A stretch of DNA of 64,000 nucleotides from Diorhabda sublineata (GCF_026230105.1 NC_079478.1:7455653-7519652); one strand, 5' to 3'. Counted from the stretch's first letter, positions 24,516 to 37,540 are shown. Numbers and translations are program-made. Notes: generated from the sequence alone by a model not told the origin.

Positions 24516-25849
24516 TAAAAAATTAGATAAATAAAAGTCATATATAGTAGGAATATATAAAAACATATATTGCGAATTAAATTTCAGTACACACAAGATA
24601 TTATAGCGTAAATAACCATAATTATTCAATGAAAAATTATACCTTTGTTTAACTTTATTATACATAATAAGTTTTCTAAAGAAATATTATGGGAACTGTA
24701 TTTTATCATTGAATATATTATTTTCTTTATGCATATAACTGTTCCTTGCAAATAGGTAGAAAAAGTATGTGAGTTATCTCACGCCGAATATATTATACGT
24801 TAACGTTGAACCACGTTTTGTTTATTTAAGTACAAGCTGTACCATTTAGAGTCGGTAGTTATTTGTACCATAAACTAGTCAATGACTTCGACATATCTAT
24901 TAATGCCGCGAAGATCTAAAACGATAAAAGTTGATTGAAAGATGATTTGACATAGTTATCAATTTAGATGTCTTCACCAAATCTTGATTTCCAAGAAGTG
25001 AAGTTTATGTATGTAGTAAATTGAATTGTTCAAATGTTCAAGATGGTCATCAATACACAATGTACGAGTAATATAGTTGTTTCTCTCAATACAAAGTAAA
25101 TGAATTCTTAGTCGCGGGGACTAAAATTTAACATTTATTCCCTATAAGAAGTAGACGCGCGGATTACACTACACGAGCCAAATGCTGAATTTTCGGCCAA
25201 GCGAAAGTAAATTTTTAATTTTCGTCCCTGCAAAAAAGTACATACCTTCGACCGGGGTATGAAGAAAAATCGTATACACTACAGGGGACGAAAGTTGAAT
25301 TTTCGGTTCTGCGCGAATTATATATTAAAACGATTCGAGCGCTCTGCTTTCCTGCTCCTTTTTCTTGATTCCCTGCTCCTGTTGCCACAACTTCGAAAGT
25401 TTATAAGTTCGTAATACGCACTTAAGGTGTAGAAACTCCAAGGTCCCGAATTTCACTTCCAGCACAATGCGAAACTGTTCACTTCCGAAACCCGTGCGTA
25501 TCCTACTGACTGCGCCAATTATATATTAAAACTTCGCGTTTGGGTTTTTAAAAACAAAAATTACAATTACAATATATGTTTATTAAGCAACGTTAGAACA
25601 AAGAATGAATTATTTAAAGAAATACAGCTTTTATCTTCTGCGTTTCAGCGAAGTCATCACATTTCTTATATGCTGTCAGCTGTTACTTCATATGTAACTC
25701 GCGTCATGATTCATGATGTAATAATACTGATTAACATTTTATTTACTTCTTTATTTGACGTTTTACTTCCTCTGAAATGAAAGGATGCATTTAAATAGTA
25801 AAGTAACTATCTTCCTATAAACCCATACATTATATACAATTGGAAATGC
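24516..25849. other. No gene seen
   Basis: AT-rich. TTTTCGG and GAATTTTCG motifs recur around 25140-25320, but no coding region or clear element is seen. Confidence 0.4.
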
Positions 25850-27545
25850 AAATGAACCGAGAAAACCAAATTTTGGATATTACGTGAGGGAGGGGGGGTC
25901 TAGAAAAGCTTAAGTTCAAATTGTCGACCAAAATAACCTTGTGGATTTTTCGCCATCTTGAAAAAAGGGTTAAATTCCGTTTTTTCATCATAACTCAGTT
26001 CCCCGTTGAAAAACGAAAATTTTTGTGCAATACTTTTTTGTTGCCCTTTATACGATCTGCAATTAAGGTCCTATACATTTTTCACGTATCGATCATCGTT
26101 ATCGAGATATCGATCAAAAAAACTATAAATTTGGGGAGAAAAAATTATTTTTCGCTATTTCCTTATTTCTCGTGAGAGATATTGAAAAATGTCCAGTATG
26201 AAACTTGTAGAGAGTGTTCAGACCTACAAATTCGTTTTTATATTTTTTATTTTCGCGAAAAATTACGAACTCTAGCGCGCCGCAGTCAGTAAGAGTGTAA
26301 CCCAGTTTTTATTTAGCCGCTCGCACGGTTGTATCCACCCGTCAAAATGAATGAATGGTTGTTCAGAGAATTATTGCAATACAAAATAAATTAATGAACC
26401 AGCCAAATTATGAATCAAACACATGAAATTTATTGATCAAATAATTTTTATGCAGCAAAAAATAATAATTACAGGTGCTCATTTTTTTTACATGTTTTTC
26501 GTTGTTTTGATGGTCCTACGTGTCCTACGTGTCCTTGTGACGGTCGAAAAATCAAAATAATCATCATCATCGTGATCGTCGTTGAATAAAATCTCGACTC
26601 TGGCGACACTGTTGCATGACTGTCCACTACAGTGCAGGCAAATAACGGAACAACTAATTCCTGCTTTCCTGCACCCACTAAGTTCAGGTAGAGCGGGTGC
26701 GGCTGTGGTGCAAATAGGTTCAAGCCCGTTTAAATTAGTCTATCGCCAACCCCATTCCTGAGGATCTTTGAGAATTCCGAGCCACGTTTGTATTTGTAGA
26801 TATGTCCGGAAAACATGTTGGCGGACGGCGCTTTCCGTTGCGGGGAGTAGTGAAAGATTATTCATCTTATTTGTCGTCATTGATTTTGCAAAGCAGTGGA
26901 ATCGCAAAATATCCATCGTTGTGTCCTCTTTACGACCACCATACAGAGCGATAAGGAATAGCTTTCCCGCGCAAGCTAGCATCTTGCTTAAATAGCTCTA
27001 CCGATGACCGGAGGTTCGGGTTCTTCTCGAGGGTGCTGATGAATTTCTACTTCCCAATATTATAGCCACATAAACATCGTCAATCGGAGGTTTTTTGCAA
27101 ATGAAACAATCACCCATTTTCACACAAATTTTTAAACATGTACGCTCACGAATGCTACGAAATGCTACGAAAAGGAGCAAATGTTCCGGCACTAATACGA
27201 GAAAATGGTCTTTTATACCTGACTCATGTGGCACCATAGAGGTTGTAATTTTTTTCGAAAATAAAAAATATAAAAACGAATTTGTAGGTCTGAACACTCT
27301 CTACAAGTTTCATACTGGAAATTTTTCGATATCTCTCACGAGAAAAAAGGAAATAGCGATAAATAAATTTTTTCCCCTAATTTATGTTTATTTTATCTCT
27401 ATCTCGAAAAAACTGAATTTAACCCTTTTTTCAAGATGGCGGAAAATCCGCCAGGTTATTTTGGTCGACAATTTGAACTTGAGCTTTTCTAGCTCCCTCT
27501 CCTACGTAATATTCAAAATTTGGCTTTCTCGGTTCATTTAAATTG
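25850..27545 (-). mobile_element. Long-inverted-repeat element with a cysteine-rich protein fragment
   Basis: The flanks are inverted repeats of about 300-415 bp. The left (25850-26265) starts AAATGAACCGAGAAAACCAA and the right (27245-27545), read in complement, starts AAATGAACCGAGAAAGCCAA. Shared inner landmarks include ATATCTCTCACGAGA-like sequence and GAACACTCTCTACAAGTTTC. The right arm lacks an inner segment present in the left. The minus strand of the centre encodes pieces of a multi-copy invertebrate protein. A start-like MGDCFICKKPP occurs near 27118, then MLACAGKLFLIALYGG through TMDILRFHCFAKSM to TYLQIQTWLG and EWGWR (26740-26982). Finally a CRKAGISCSVICLHCSGQSC cysteine cluster (about 26610-26690) is followed by an Asp-rich stretch. 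Most of the protein is missing, so it is a non-autonomous derivative. Confidence 0.7.
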
Positions 27546-28453
27546 ACTGGACACTTTTGAAACTGTTTATCTCAAAGTAATGTTATTTTGTTTGCATAAG
27601 ATACAGAGCCTTGTTTGTTTTCGAAACTTTATTGGCTAGTTGAAGAATTCAGTACCGTTTGACAAAGAAAAAACATCATACCGGGATGATGAATTCGGTT
27701 CAACATCTCAAAGGCCGATCGCTTTCAGTATGACTTAGTTTTATGATTAGTTATGTTATATGTAAATACTACACGCAGTTGTAAAAGGAAATACATACAT
27801 ACAAAAAATGTATAGTTAGTTATTAAACAAGAGTTAAATAACTCAATTCACGACTTTGTAAAATTAAGCAAAAAATATGAATAAATAAAGTGGTTTCAAT
27901 AATCTGACTACTATTAATGTTTGTATGTCAAGACTATTTAGAACACACTATGTATGTTTATGCACTCTTAAATACTAATCCTATTGTATATTATTGTGTC
28001 TAAGGGACATATGGAACCGCTTAAGTAAGACGTTGAGGACTTTCAGTTTACAATAAATCTTAACGAATACAATTGTAAGTAAAAGTTAAATAGGTAGATT
28101 TATGATTCCTCGCAGTCACATTAAATTAAGACAGAAATTTGGTAATACGAGATGATACGATAGATGAGCTTAAAATATAAGACATATTGTATAACTGTTC
28201 TCTCCGTTTCGAGTCAAGAAAACGAAAATATCGTGGGCAACACTAATATTTGTAAGTTAGTTGTCATATTATAACGATTTGAAGCGTTGATTCTGTACCG
28301 ATTTGCTAGAATTCTTCTGAATTAGTTCTACTCCTCTTCCACTCGATCCCAAAATTTTGGTATTTTTCCAATGTCCTATAATATTTTTCAGATCTTTTCT
28401 AATGGGCCTTTCGGATCGAAAAATGTTCCATTTTATTTCTGATTTCCCTACTA
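27546..28453. other. No gene seen
   Basis: AT-rich. A GAGTTAAATAACTCAATTCAC stretch near 27831 weakly echoes the start of the repeat at 13588-14018. Confidence 0.4.
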
Positions 28454-29245
28454 CGAGGATGATCCCAGAAGTACCTGGCCTGACATAAAGAAGGCGGTAG
28501 TTATTTGAAACATACCACTGTATTAGAAAGTAGAAGATACAATTTGAAAGGCATTAGTCCAACCAATATAAAAGCTGAACTAGATTCTGCTCTGGGTAAG
28601 ACTGCTTCTTCGTTATCAACAGTAAAATAACAGAAGTAACAGAAGACCAGCATCGCAGTGGTCGACCAAATGAGGTAATGACTACAGAAATGTTGAGGAA
28701 AATCCACAAAGCGGTACTGGATAATCTTCGACTGAAAGGGCGAGAGCTAGCAGACATAGTAAGCATTTCAAAAGCGCGGTACATCGCATATTAACAAAAA
28801 ATTTGGACATGAGAAAGCTGTGCGCAAGATGGGTGCTATCTTCGATCACAATGGAACCAAATCAGCGTCGTGAAGATGTTTCAGATCTTAAAAAAGAAAA
28901 AATTATCAAAGGGGAGTATTATGCGAACTTATTGCAACGTTTGAACGAAGAAATCGAGCAAAAACGGTTTTATTTGGCTAAGAAAAAAGTTTTGTTTTAT
29001 CAAGACAATACACTAGCTCACATATAATAAATTAAAGTTTGAATTGATACCTCATGCACCCTATTCGCCAGATTTATGACCTCGGATTATTTTCTGCTCC
29101 CAGACTTTAAAAAATAGGACGGTGGACAAATATTTTCCAATATTGAAGAGGTGATTATCGTAAAAAAGGTATAGAACTTATTGAACATCGCTGGGAAAGT
29201 GTATAGAGCTAAAAAGAGATTACGATGCAAAATAAATATATTCAA
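28454..29245 (+). mobile_element. Mariner (copy C), right end lost
   Basis: The left end CGAGGATGATCCCAGAAGTA, preceded by TA (28452-28453), matches the family end seen at 14530. The + strand has LDMRKLCARWVLSSITMEPN with QRREDVSDLK (28805-28890), GEYYANLLQRLNEEI (28912-28956), and KKVLFYQDNTLAHI, the second catalytic Asp region (28985-29027). LIPHAPYSPDL and an IELIEHRWE-like piece follow. The segment between the HTH linker and GEYY, which carries the first Asp, is deleted. The right TIR is not visible and similarity stops near 29245. Confidence 0.8.
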
Positions 29246-30803
29246 CGAGAAACTAATTTATCTAATTCATTAATGCAGAAAATATACTCGTGAAAATCAA
29301 TTTCTATTTTTAATGATTGTTTATAGGCGATTTTAAACATTTAAACAAATACTCTTCTGAGTACTTTATTACCGTTATAGTGTTACAGCAAAAGCGTGAA
29401 ATATCCACTGCTTTCTAAAGGAAATTCTAAATGGTTCTACATTTTTCTGCCTTATAAAATTTAATTTCATCGTAAGAACAAATGCGACGTGAGTTTTTTT
29501 ATCAAGTTTTACCGTTCTAAAGTAAAGCAATAATTTATCAAGTAACAATCTAAAATATAAAAAAAATAGTTTAATAATATGTTCATTTCAAGCATGAAAT
29601 ACTAATCTCAACCCATTCATTATAACTAAAAAGTAGAATGACACATTTTAAAATCATTACTTTGATTTAGTCCGTTGCTTCAGTTGGTTCGTCAGTCTTA
29701 AATTCGCAATGCTTCCTCGGCCAATTGGCGGGACACGTGGAAGACCGATAAAATAAAATTTTCATTATACTCACTACTGCACTTAATGTTTTTTGACACT
29801 GCTTTCAATGAGAGTATTTGATGCTTGTGTATTGGTTTTTAATTCATAGTTTCAAAGATTCTGAGACATTTACTGCTTTCGCATTTGTACATACAAGAAC
29901 TTATTGAAAACCATTATCATATTTGGAGAATATTTAACAATGCTTTAGAATAGAAGTCTTCTCCTATGCTAACCCCATATCTCTGGATGACTAGTTTTAG
30001 TCTTAGATTGTTTCAAACTACCTACAATTCATAGTTTCAAGGTTTCATAATAGGTGGGTATTACCGACGACGATGAAATTCCAATACGAGCCGGAGGTGA
30101 AAGAAAGTCCAAACATTCGTACCTGTCTATAAACACGTCGCAGGATCCTTCCATATCCTACAAATCACTGAGCTACTTTCCTTGTCTATGAGAAATGATT
30201 TAGTAGAGTAGGCTTAGGCGACGATCTTGTCCTTTTTATCCTTTTATCTTTTTGTCTAAAAAGCAAACACACCGACTGCTGACTAATGTGTGGAGATGCC
30301 TGTGGATATTGATCTTGAACTTCTATAGATGGTACTACTCGACAAAGACGTGTCCTTGGTAACTGATTAAATGGGCTTGCACTTCTCCAAAGAAATAAGC
30401 CCCGATAAATTGAAGTTCTGGGCGTCTGCAGGAGAACTCGGTGCCTGTCGAATAAATCTTGTAAAAACTGCTCTAGGTGGAATTGGACACCTTTTGCTCA
30501 TTATATTTGGCCTTATTACCTTATTGGTACCATATCTGATAATATCTGATGATAGTAGCCACGTTCCTGTTGATTCTATTTTCGCAGATTCCTGAAGAAA
30601 AACAATTCAACCATTCTCATATTCACATGGAATTTTTGTATTCTTATATCGAAATGGTAAGAATATTTATTTAAAATTTAAAAAAATTTGTATGTATGAT
30701 ACACACTTATATTATGAGATATTTTGAAACGTATTTGCTTAGTGAATGGGTTTCTAAATCATTGAATATGCAATGTTAAACTACGTCTCTTTGAGATTGT
30801 GTC
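29246..30803. other. No gene seen
   Basis: A 74-codon + strand frame at 30371-30595 has a hydrophobic stretch but no motif, paralogue or splice context that I recognise. The rest is AT-rich. Confidence 0.4.
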
Positions 30804-31175
30804 TCATAATATAGTTAAGTAATCCAAAACAACCCTCTTCACAGCGGCACATCATCATCAATTACTTATTTATTATTATGAACTCTCACCTCGTTAAGTT
30901 ATCGTTGCTATAAATTTGTCTATGTTTAGTCTGTCTGTCGGTTTTATAGATTCCACTTCAATCTCATTGAAGTATCATCTTCAGTTAATTATTATTAATG
31001 AACCATAAATATATTTATCTAATTTTATAATTATTAATGAATAAAATAAGAACTAATATATAAAGAAGTCTGTAAAACTAATACTTCTTTCATTCAATTT
31101 GATATATTAAATAGTCAGTTTGCTAAATAAATTGTTTTTAAAAAGCAAATTGGTGAACTGAGTTATTTAATTAAA
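30804..31175 (-). repeat. Dispersed repeat, copy B (inverted partner of 13588-14018)
   Basis: Read on the minus strand it matches 13588-14018 over most of its length, including AACTGAAGATGATACTTCAA and GCCGCTGTGAAGAGGGTTG. Indels distinguish the copies near the TAAATAACTCA end. Confidence 0.7.
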
Positions 31176-32560
31176 TAATCATTTCCATATTCGAACCCCA
31201 ATCCTTTTGTTTTATATAATTAAATATAAACCAAAAAGCGAATATATGTTAACTAATGATGAAAATTGATATTGTCAATCAACTAATCAACATGTCCGTT
31301 AAAAGATAAGTTATTGATAATATATTAGATCTAGTTTATACAGTTATAATAATTATTCGAAATTAAGATCAATATGTAGATGTAGAATGTTTACAGTTAT
31401 TTCGAACTCAGATTCAAAATCCTCTTATTTATAGATCATAATGAGTGCCACTAATAAATTCTAACCTAGATTATATAATAATCACTTTGGATGGTCAGAG
31501 AAAGAACTAGTTAGAAATTGGTGGTTTTCTAACGAAAGTTGATCGAAACTCGACCTTTGTTATAATAGTCACAATAATGTTAATAATAAAATTATTATTT
31601 TATTTGATAATATACCTACGTCGTTTATTTTTGAAAATGCTTTTTCAATTATTCTTGAATGTAATTTATTATAAAGGGTGTTTCGAAATTCATGATAAAA
31701 ACTTATTATTACGCATACGACAGCATTCAAGAATGTCACCTTGATATTTTACAATGACGTAATGAAATTGTTTCTTGAAAGATCTATTCTCATATTATGT
31801 TTTTGTTTTCATTAAATGACCCATTTTTTACGCAAGATTAGCTTTCTATCTTTTCCTTTTTTCCTGACACTCTATTTTAAAGATTTAAATACAATTTTTT
31901 TGTATGCCAGTTAAAATAAGAGACCTATTTTATTGATTCAGATATTTGTCGAGGTGGGCAAAGTCAATTATAGCGGTAATGTAAAGCCTCAAGGCTTCAT
32001 ACGTTAACTCGTCAAGTAGTCTACTATTAAAAGAACGTTTAAACTGCCTTCAGCAACAAACAATATCGCTTCCAGTGACAGACATACATTTCTTCGAAAT
32101 ACAAAAGTAAAAAAAAATATTTGACCGATTTCATATTGTTAAACAGTTATATATTTAATAATAAACACACGAAATTAATAATTTACCATGAGTAATAAAT
32201 CTTATACGTTTCAATGAAAAGAAAACCTTGAGGTAGAAGACTCTAACCGACATCTCTGTAAGTCGCGCAAAATTTTGTATTCCTTGCCAAAATATGTGAA
32301 TTACACTAAATAAAATAAATGATTACACCATTTGAAAAATAAATTTTTAACGATTCTTTCTTTTCACTACCTAAATTTCTTCTTGTTATTCCTATTCATC
32401 TAATGACGATTCTGTAATATTTATTTCCAGGTGATAAGTATGCAATCATAAACAACTCAATTGCGTATTCTATATAAAAATTATTAGTCTGCTTTGTTTT
32501 ATTTAGTCAAAAGAAAATTGATTAAATTTAGTTAATTGTTAAATGTAGACTAAATAAGTA
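31176..32560. other. No gene seen
   Basis: AT-rich. AAAGGGTGTTTCGAAATTCA at 31675 resembles the end of a short TIR element, but no partner end was identified. Confidence 0.4.
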
Positions 32561-33740
32561 AAGGGTTTTCCAATAGGGACTTGACAATTTTGAAATTAGT
32601 TTGTGAATGCACCTTTTCACTTAACATCGAACTGTTACCGTCAGTTTATTCAATATTCATAACCTTTTCATCATGGTAAAGTACACAAACGAACAACGTC
32701 TGCAAATATTAAAAATTTTCTACAGAAATTCGGAGTCGGTGGCCGCGTTAACTCCGATTTTCGGTCGTAATTCTCGACCTAGTAGACAGGCAGTAACAAG
32801 TTTAGTGAAAAAGTTTGAGTCTACATATTCGTTGTGTGTCCGTAACAAATGATCCAAATTAGTCAATTCCACGGCGTTCTCAAGAGTTGGGCATTGCCAA
32901 GACCACTTTAAGGCGAATTTTGCGTAAGGATCTTACTTTATACACATACAAGATCAGGCTCACGTTCTCCGATTGAGCTCTGAAAAAGATACGCCAAGAT
33001 GATCAATTTCATTGCAGAATCATCTTCATTGACGAAGCTCATTTCTGGCTCAATGGGTTTGTCAATAAACAAAATATGCGGAATTGGGCGGGTGAAAATC
33101 CACATGTGCTTAAAGAAAAACCACACTTCACCCACAAAAGATAACTGTTTGGTGCGGTTTGCTTGTCGGCAGCGTCATAATTTTTCGTCGAAGATAGTGG
33201 TCGCCACGTTACTGTGAATGGTGATCGTTATCGCGCCATGATTATCGATTAGTTTTGGTCCGAATTGGAATATATGGACTTGGACAGCATGTGGTTTCAA
33301 CAGGATGGCACCACAAGCCACACAGCACACGTTACAATTGATTTTTTGAAGAACAAGTTTGATGAACATGTTATCTCAAGAAATGGACCAGTTGATTGGC
33401 CGAATCATTCGTGCGATTTAACGCCTCTAGATTTTTTTCTTTGGGGATACGTCAAGTCATTGGTCTATGCTAATAAGCCGACGACGTTGGAAGAGCTTAA
33501 AGCCAACATTGAACGCGAAATAGCAGCCGTTTCGGCCGAAATGTATGGCCGAGTCATGGAAAATTGAGTTCAACGAATCAACCGGTGCAAACGTGCCCGT
33601 GGTAGCCATATGAGCGAGTCTAGCTCAATTCATAAATGTTTTGAATGTACTCCAACCCGATAATAAAGTTTTTGAAATATCTCAAATAGTTTTCATTTTA
33701 TTATTAAAAAAAGTTGTCAAGTCCTCATTGGATAACTCCT
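32561..33740 (+). mobile_element. Tc1/mariner-type element, internally deleted
   Basis: The inverted ends AAGGGTTTTCCAATAGGGAC and (complement of right) AGGAGTTATCCAATGAGGAC continue into TTGACAA. TA lies at 32559-32560 and 33741-33742. The transposase starts at 32673 (MVKYTNEQRLQILKIFYRNS, then ESVAALTPIFGRNSRP) and stops at a TGA after 59 codons. Later frames keep the IIFIDEAHFWLNGFVNKQN block with the first catalytic Asp (about 33018-33077). They also keep MWFQQDGTTSHTAHVTIDF with the second (33289-33345), and ISRNGPVDWPN, CDLTPLDFFLWGYVKSLVYA with the third (33376-33470). The element is nearly full-length but carries stops and frameshifts between the HTH and the DDE domain. It is related to, but distinct from, 44640-45610. 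Confidence 0.88.
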
Positions 33741-33744
33741 TATT

Positions 33745-34200
33745 TGTGGCCACAACGCAATGTGCCCTCGCATTTAAAAATACATAATACACATTCATTC
33801 ACGACATTTTTCATCCTTCATCCGTTTCCTTGTTGTAAAGTTGCACTTACCAAAAAGTCCGAGCCGTCGAAGACGAGCAAGCTTCGTGTCGGTTTTCGGT
33901 TGTACGTCGTCCTCTGCAGGGAAACCCATCGGCTGTGATTGATTATCGAAAGCTTGCTGTTCCGGATTTTAAGCCGCTTCTGATACCCGTTGACTTCAGA
34001 AAAGAAAAAACCGATATGGAGTGTGTTTATGGCGACAATGCCATGTGCCCTCATATTTGAAAATACATAATACAAATTCACGACATTTTTCATCCTTCGA
34101 ACGTTTCCTTGCCGTTACAGAGAAGTGTAAGTTCCGCGCCGGTTTTTGGGTGCGAGTAACGTGGTTTTGTCTCGGCAATTTGAGGCTCTTTTCTTGTTGT
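33745..34200. repeat. Two diverged tandem units of a repeat, third relative near 54040
   Basis: Unit 1 (from 33747: GTGGCCACAACGCAATGTGC, then ATACATAATACACATTCA, GACATTTTTCATCCTTCATC) recurs as unit 2 (from 34027: GGCGACAATGCCATGTGCCC, ATACATAATACAAATTCA, GACATTTTTCATCCTTCGA), about 280 bp downstream. The end of unit 2 (CGCCGGTTTTTGGGTGCGAG) resembles GTGTCGGTTTTTCGGGTGCG at 54068. The type of repeat is unknown. Confidence 0.6.
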
Positions 34201-35050
34201 GAAGGAGATTATCTTGATCAGCTAGTTACCTTCAACCATTCGACTGATGGTGGCTACGCAGGAAATACAACCACTCAACGAAGCGGAATAATTCGCAGAA
34301 TAATTATTGTGGCTAAAGTAAGCACTTAAAATCAAAATACATTATTAGAAACAAAAAGGACCTTCATCTCAAGTAAGTCTTTCAATGAAAAGCGTTTGAG
34401 TTAGTCAACAGAAAGCTAGACAGTAGAGGTTTATCAATTTTCTCCCACAAAGAAGGTAGAGACTAGTTTTTCCTTCTTTCGACGAAGTCAACAAAGTATT
34501 GAGTTTTTTAATTGCATATTATAACATACCTCTTTTCAATTGTAACTATTATTGTGACATATCTCTTGGTGTTCCAATTAATAATCTTGGATTTTTTTCA
34601 ATCAATTTGGTAAATCAATAATCTACAACCATATTATTCTTGTTTCATAATGCAGGTATACTTTTATCGTCGAAAGCATACTGCATACTGGTGAATTAGT
34701 ATATACAGAAAAATTGTACGCCATTGCTTTCAGTTTGCAGAAGGCGAGATTCTTCTTTAAAGGAATCTCGTCTTCATTATCGAAGGTGTGGTCTATCACA
34801 ATCGCGAATAAACTATTTTCTGTAAATATATAATCTTTTAAATTCTGAAACTACACGCCTTTTAATATCTTAATAAATATGAACGGAAAGTTTTCACGTA
34901 TTGAAAAATTGTCAGCTGAATTAGACAAAGTGATATACACAGTGATTGATCTACGCCTTTTTTTAAAAAGTGCTCCAGTCAACCATGCCTTTTTATTGGC
35001 AAAGCAGAATCGTTAGTCGTTCCTTGCTGAGTTTTCCTCCGTGTAATTTT
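34201..35050. other. No gene seen
   Basis: AT-rich. No coding or repeat boundary recognised. Confidence 0.4.
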
Positions 35051-35052
35051 TT

Positions 35053-35328
35053 TTATAATTGGCTTTTCCGTTCTTTGCAAACTTCTTTGCTTACGCTTGC
35101 ACTTTCACCGTAAACTTTTTTGAAGGTCAGATCATGTCGTTTGTTGAAATGTTTCAACCATCCATTGCTAGCTTTAAACTTAAGGATTTGCAGTGACTTT
35201 GCAAACTCTTTTTCCTTTATTATAGCTCCACTAACACTGATGTTTGAATTAAAGACTTCAGAAATTCTCCGTCTTTTACATAGAAGACTTTCTTCAGATT
35301 TTCTCTCTTTGTTATTGTAAAAACACAA
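35053..35328 (-). pseudogene. Pogo/Tigger transposase N-terminal (CENP-B HTH) fragment
   Basis: The minus-strand frame contains NISVSGAIIKEKEFAKSL, then FKASNGWLKHFNKRHDLTF and GESASVSKEV. This is the second half of a CENP-B-type helix-turn-helix (P.sG..I..kA, then F..S.GWL..F..RH) that pogo/Tigger transposases use for end recognition. The DDE domain is absent. It is a separate insertion from the Tigger at 52083-52990. Confidence 0.65.
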
Positions 35329-35394
35329 TAAAAGTTAGAAATTCCAGTTTGTTGTATATGAAATAAATATTTATCATGTCACAAAAAGTAAAAT

Positions 35395-35870
35395 GAAAGA
35401 ATACCGCAAGGTTCAATAATTGGCCCACTGTTGTTCCTCGTATATGACACTACTTTGATCCAGCAGAGATCTGTCAAGTATTGTTGGAGATTCCACTGAA
35501 CATGATCTAAAGCTGAATGCAAATAAGACTGAAGTTTTCCTGTTTTGTTCTCAGTGACGTAGAGAAAATTTAAAATTGGAGTTGGGCAGTGAGACATTGG
35601 TAATCAAATCATTTGCTAGGAACTTTTGCAGAAGAGCTATGCTAAGATGAAACTCTTGTAAATGAACAGGTCTGTTCTCAATGTTAACATGAGGAAAAAG
35701 CTTTGTGAATCTTTAGTATTGTCTATTTCTACCTACAGTAATGTTGATTATTTTCCTTGTCGAAAATCGTGTGCAATATGTACAAAACGCGTGCTGCGAA
35801 TGAAAGTATGAACATATTTCTGCCAAAATTAATGAATTAAATTGGTTAATAATGTCGAATGTTGTGAACC
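35395..35870 (+). pseudogene. Non-LTR retrotransposon (LINE) reverse-transcriptase fragment
   Basis: The + strand reads IPQGSIIGPLLFLVYDTTL (35401-35457), the RT block upstream of the YADD motif. After frameshifts come LKLNANKTEVFLFCSQ (about 35509-35556), NVNMRKKLCESLVLSIS and TYSNVDYFPC (about 35680-35765). This order is typical of Jockey-like LINE reverse transcriptases. The YADD region itself is lost. Inactive fragment. Confidence 0.7.
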
Positions 35871-37540
35871 TTCATTTTATGTGTTTTTTTAAGAAACTGT
35901 TAAAACATTCGACACATGTTTATTTGACAAAAAAATCTGTTAAATAAATATGCCATTTTTCAAAGAAATTTAACGTATTTATCTGTCAAAGGTTATAACG
36001 CTCTCCACGAGGACTTTAAATTGTGTGGTATAAATTCTTTTAAATGTAAGTACAGAGCAAGTTTGTTTAATAAACAAATATGTAACTAACTTTACCTTTT
36101 TTGGGTTGTTGTAATTATTTAATGAGTTTTTAGTCCAGACTGTATAAAGTTCTTTTGCATAGATAAGCGGCTGGAAGTGATTAGGTGGAAAAATAACATA
36201 TATCGCTACCTTGGAAGAAAAGCGTTTTAAGTCCAAATTTTTCAATAATTGTTTTATCAGGAAAATCGATATTTTCGAATTTTTATCTGGAAAAGTGTCT
36301 TAAATGCACCTTACTCTACTCGGTACCAGATGGCAGTTATGTAGTTACTGAAAAATTAACAGTTGCTTGTTAGTTCTTGTCAATATAGTCACATTTTTAG
36401 TTATTTGCCAGACAGGGAAGTGAACTTACGGCTTATTTGCTCAAAACTGTTATATTTCGTTAAGTTCCAGAACTCTGTGCAACAGAGGCACAATTAGTTT
36501 CGATAGATACCATCCAAATAGTTTGAATTTATTTTTAAGTTGTTCGTTTTCCATATAACAAGTATTTTGATTTAAAATTTTTCAAGGTTTTGCCCTAATA
36601 TAGATTTGTTTGAATGTCTAAAATTCTTTTTTCCTGTTATAGTCACTTTCTTAAGTCCGAAGATACTTATTCATTTTTCGACAATACTGTCACAACTCGA
36701 GACCGTTTTCTAACTACTTTTGTAACTAAACCGAAAGTGCTTATACAAAAACATAGCCTTAAATATTAGTTTACATAAAAAAATATTAATTAACAAAAAA
36801 ATTTAAAGTGAGTTATCTCATTCACTTTTCGAGTTCTATGGGCTATGGTAACGCAATATTTTGTTTACGCATGGAACTGGTCTAGGCTAACTAGATATCA
36901 ATACATCCTCGTATTATGAGAATACTCAAATCACGAAGCCACACAGTTACAGACCATTTAACTTGAGCAACTCTCGCACCATGATTCCGTTTCTGAAAAA
37001 CAACACTCCATGGTCGCTAATCTCCAAAATGAACTCTAAAGACTTGTTTGTAGACATTGTATCAAAACTTTTAATCCCTTCAACGTTATTGACGAAATTG
37101 ACCTATTTTTAGAGTTTTTCCCATTTTTCATGGCCGATCACGCGCAGAACAATTTTTTTCTCAAAGTATTTTTCAAAAACTAATTTTATGCCTCAAATTA
37201 TTACTATTGTTAATGTTATGTCTTAGTAAAATTTTGGCTACAGCGCTTGGACTAACTCTGGTTTTCGTTATTGAAACCCTCAATTCCAATGTTGGTTTTC
37301 CATTTATTAGTAAAATTGTTAAATTTCGCCAATCCTGTTGCATGATGTCTGTATATTGTATACTTCGCAAATTGTATTGTGTACACATATCAGACCAATA
37401 AAGACGATTTATTATTATATTTATTACTTTATTGATGATTGTTGGTTTTGGAAATAAATCCTTGTACAAGCATACTGAATACACTGTGAAACATCTGTAA
37501 AACCACTTTTTTCCAAACCGAAAAGTGGAAAACAAGAAAA
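35871..37540. other. No gene seen
   Basis: AT-rich. Overlapping open frames at 37173-37535 on both strands lack motifs. Part of this may be decayed sequence of the Penelope element that follows. Confidence 0.4.

Noticed and set aside
30371..30595. 74-codon frame with a hydrophobic stretch, possible small membrane protein
   Set aside because: No recognisable motif and no splice or neighbour support. A single hydrophobic run is common in AT-rich chance frames.
37173..37535. 120-codon minus-strand frame
   Set aside because: It is opposite to the Penelope sequence downstream, overlaps an open frame on the other strand and lacks motifs.
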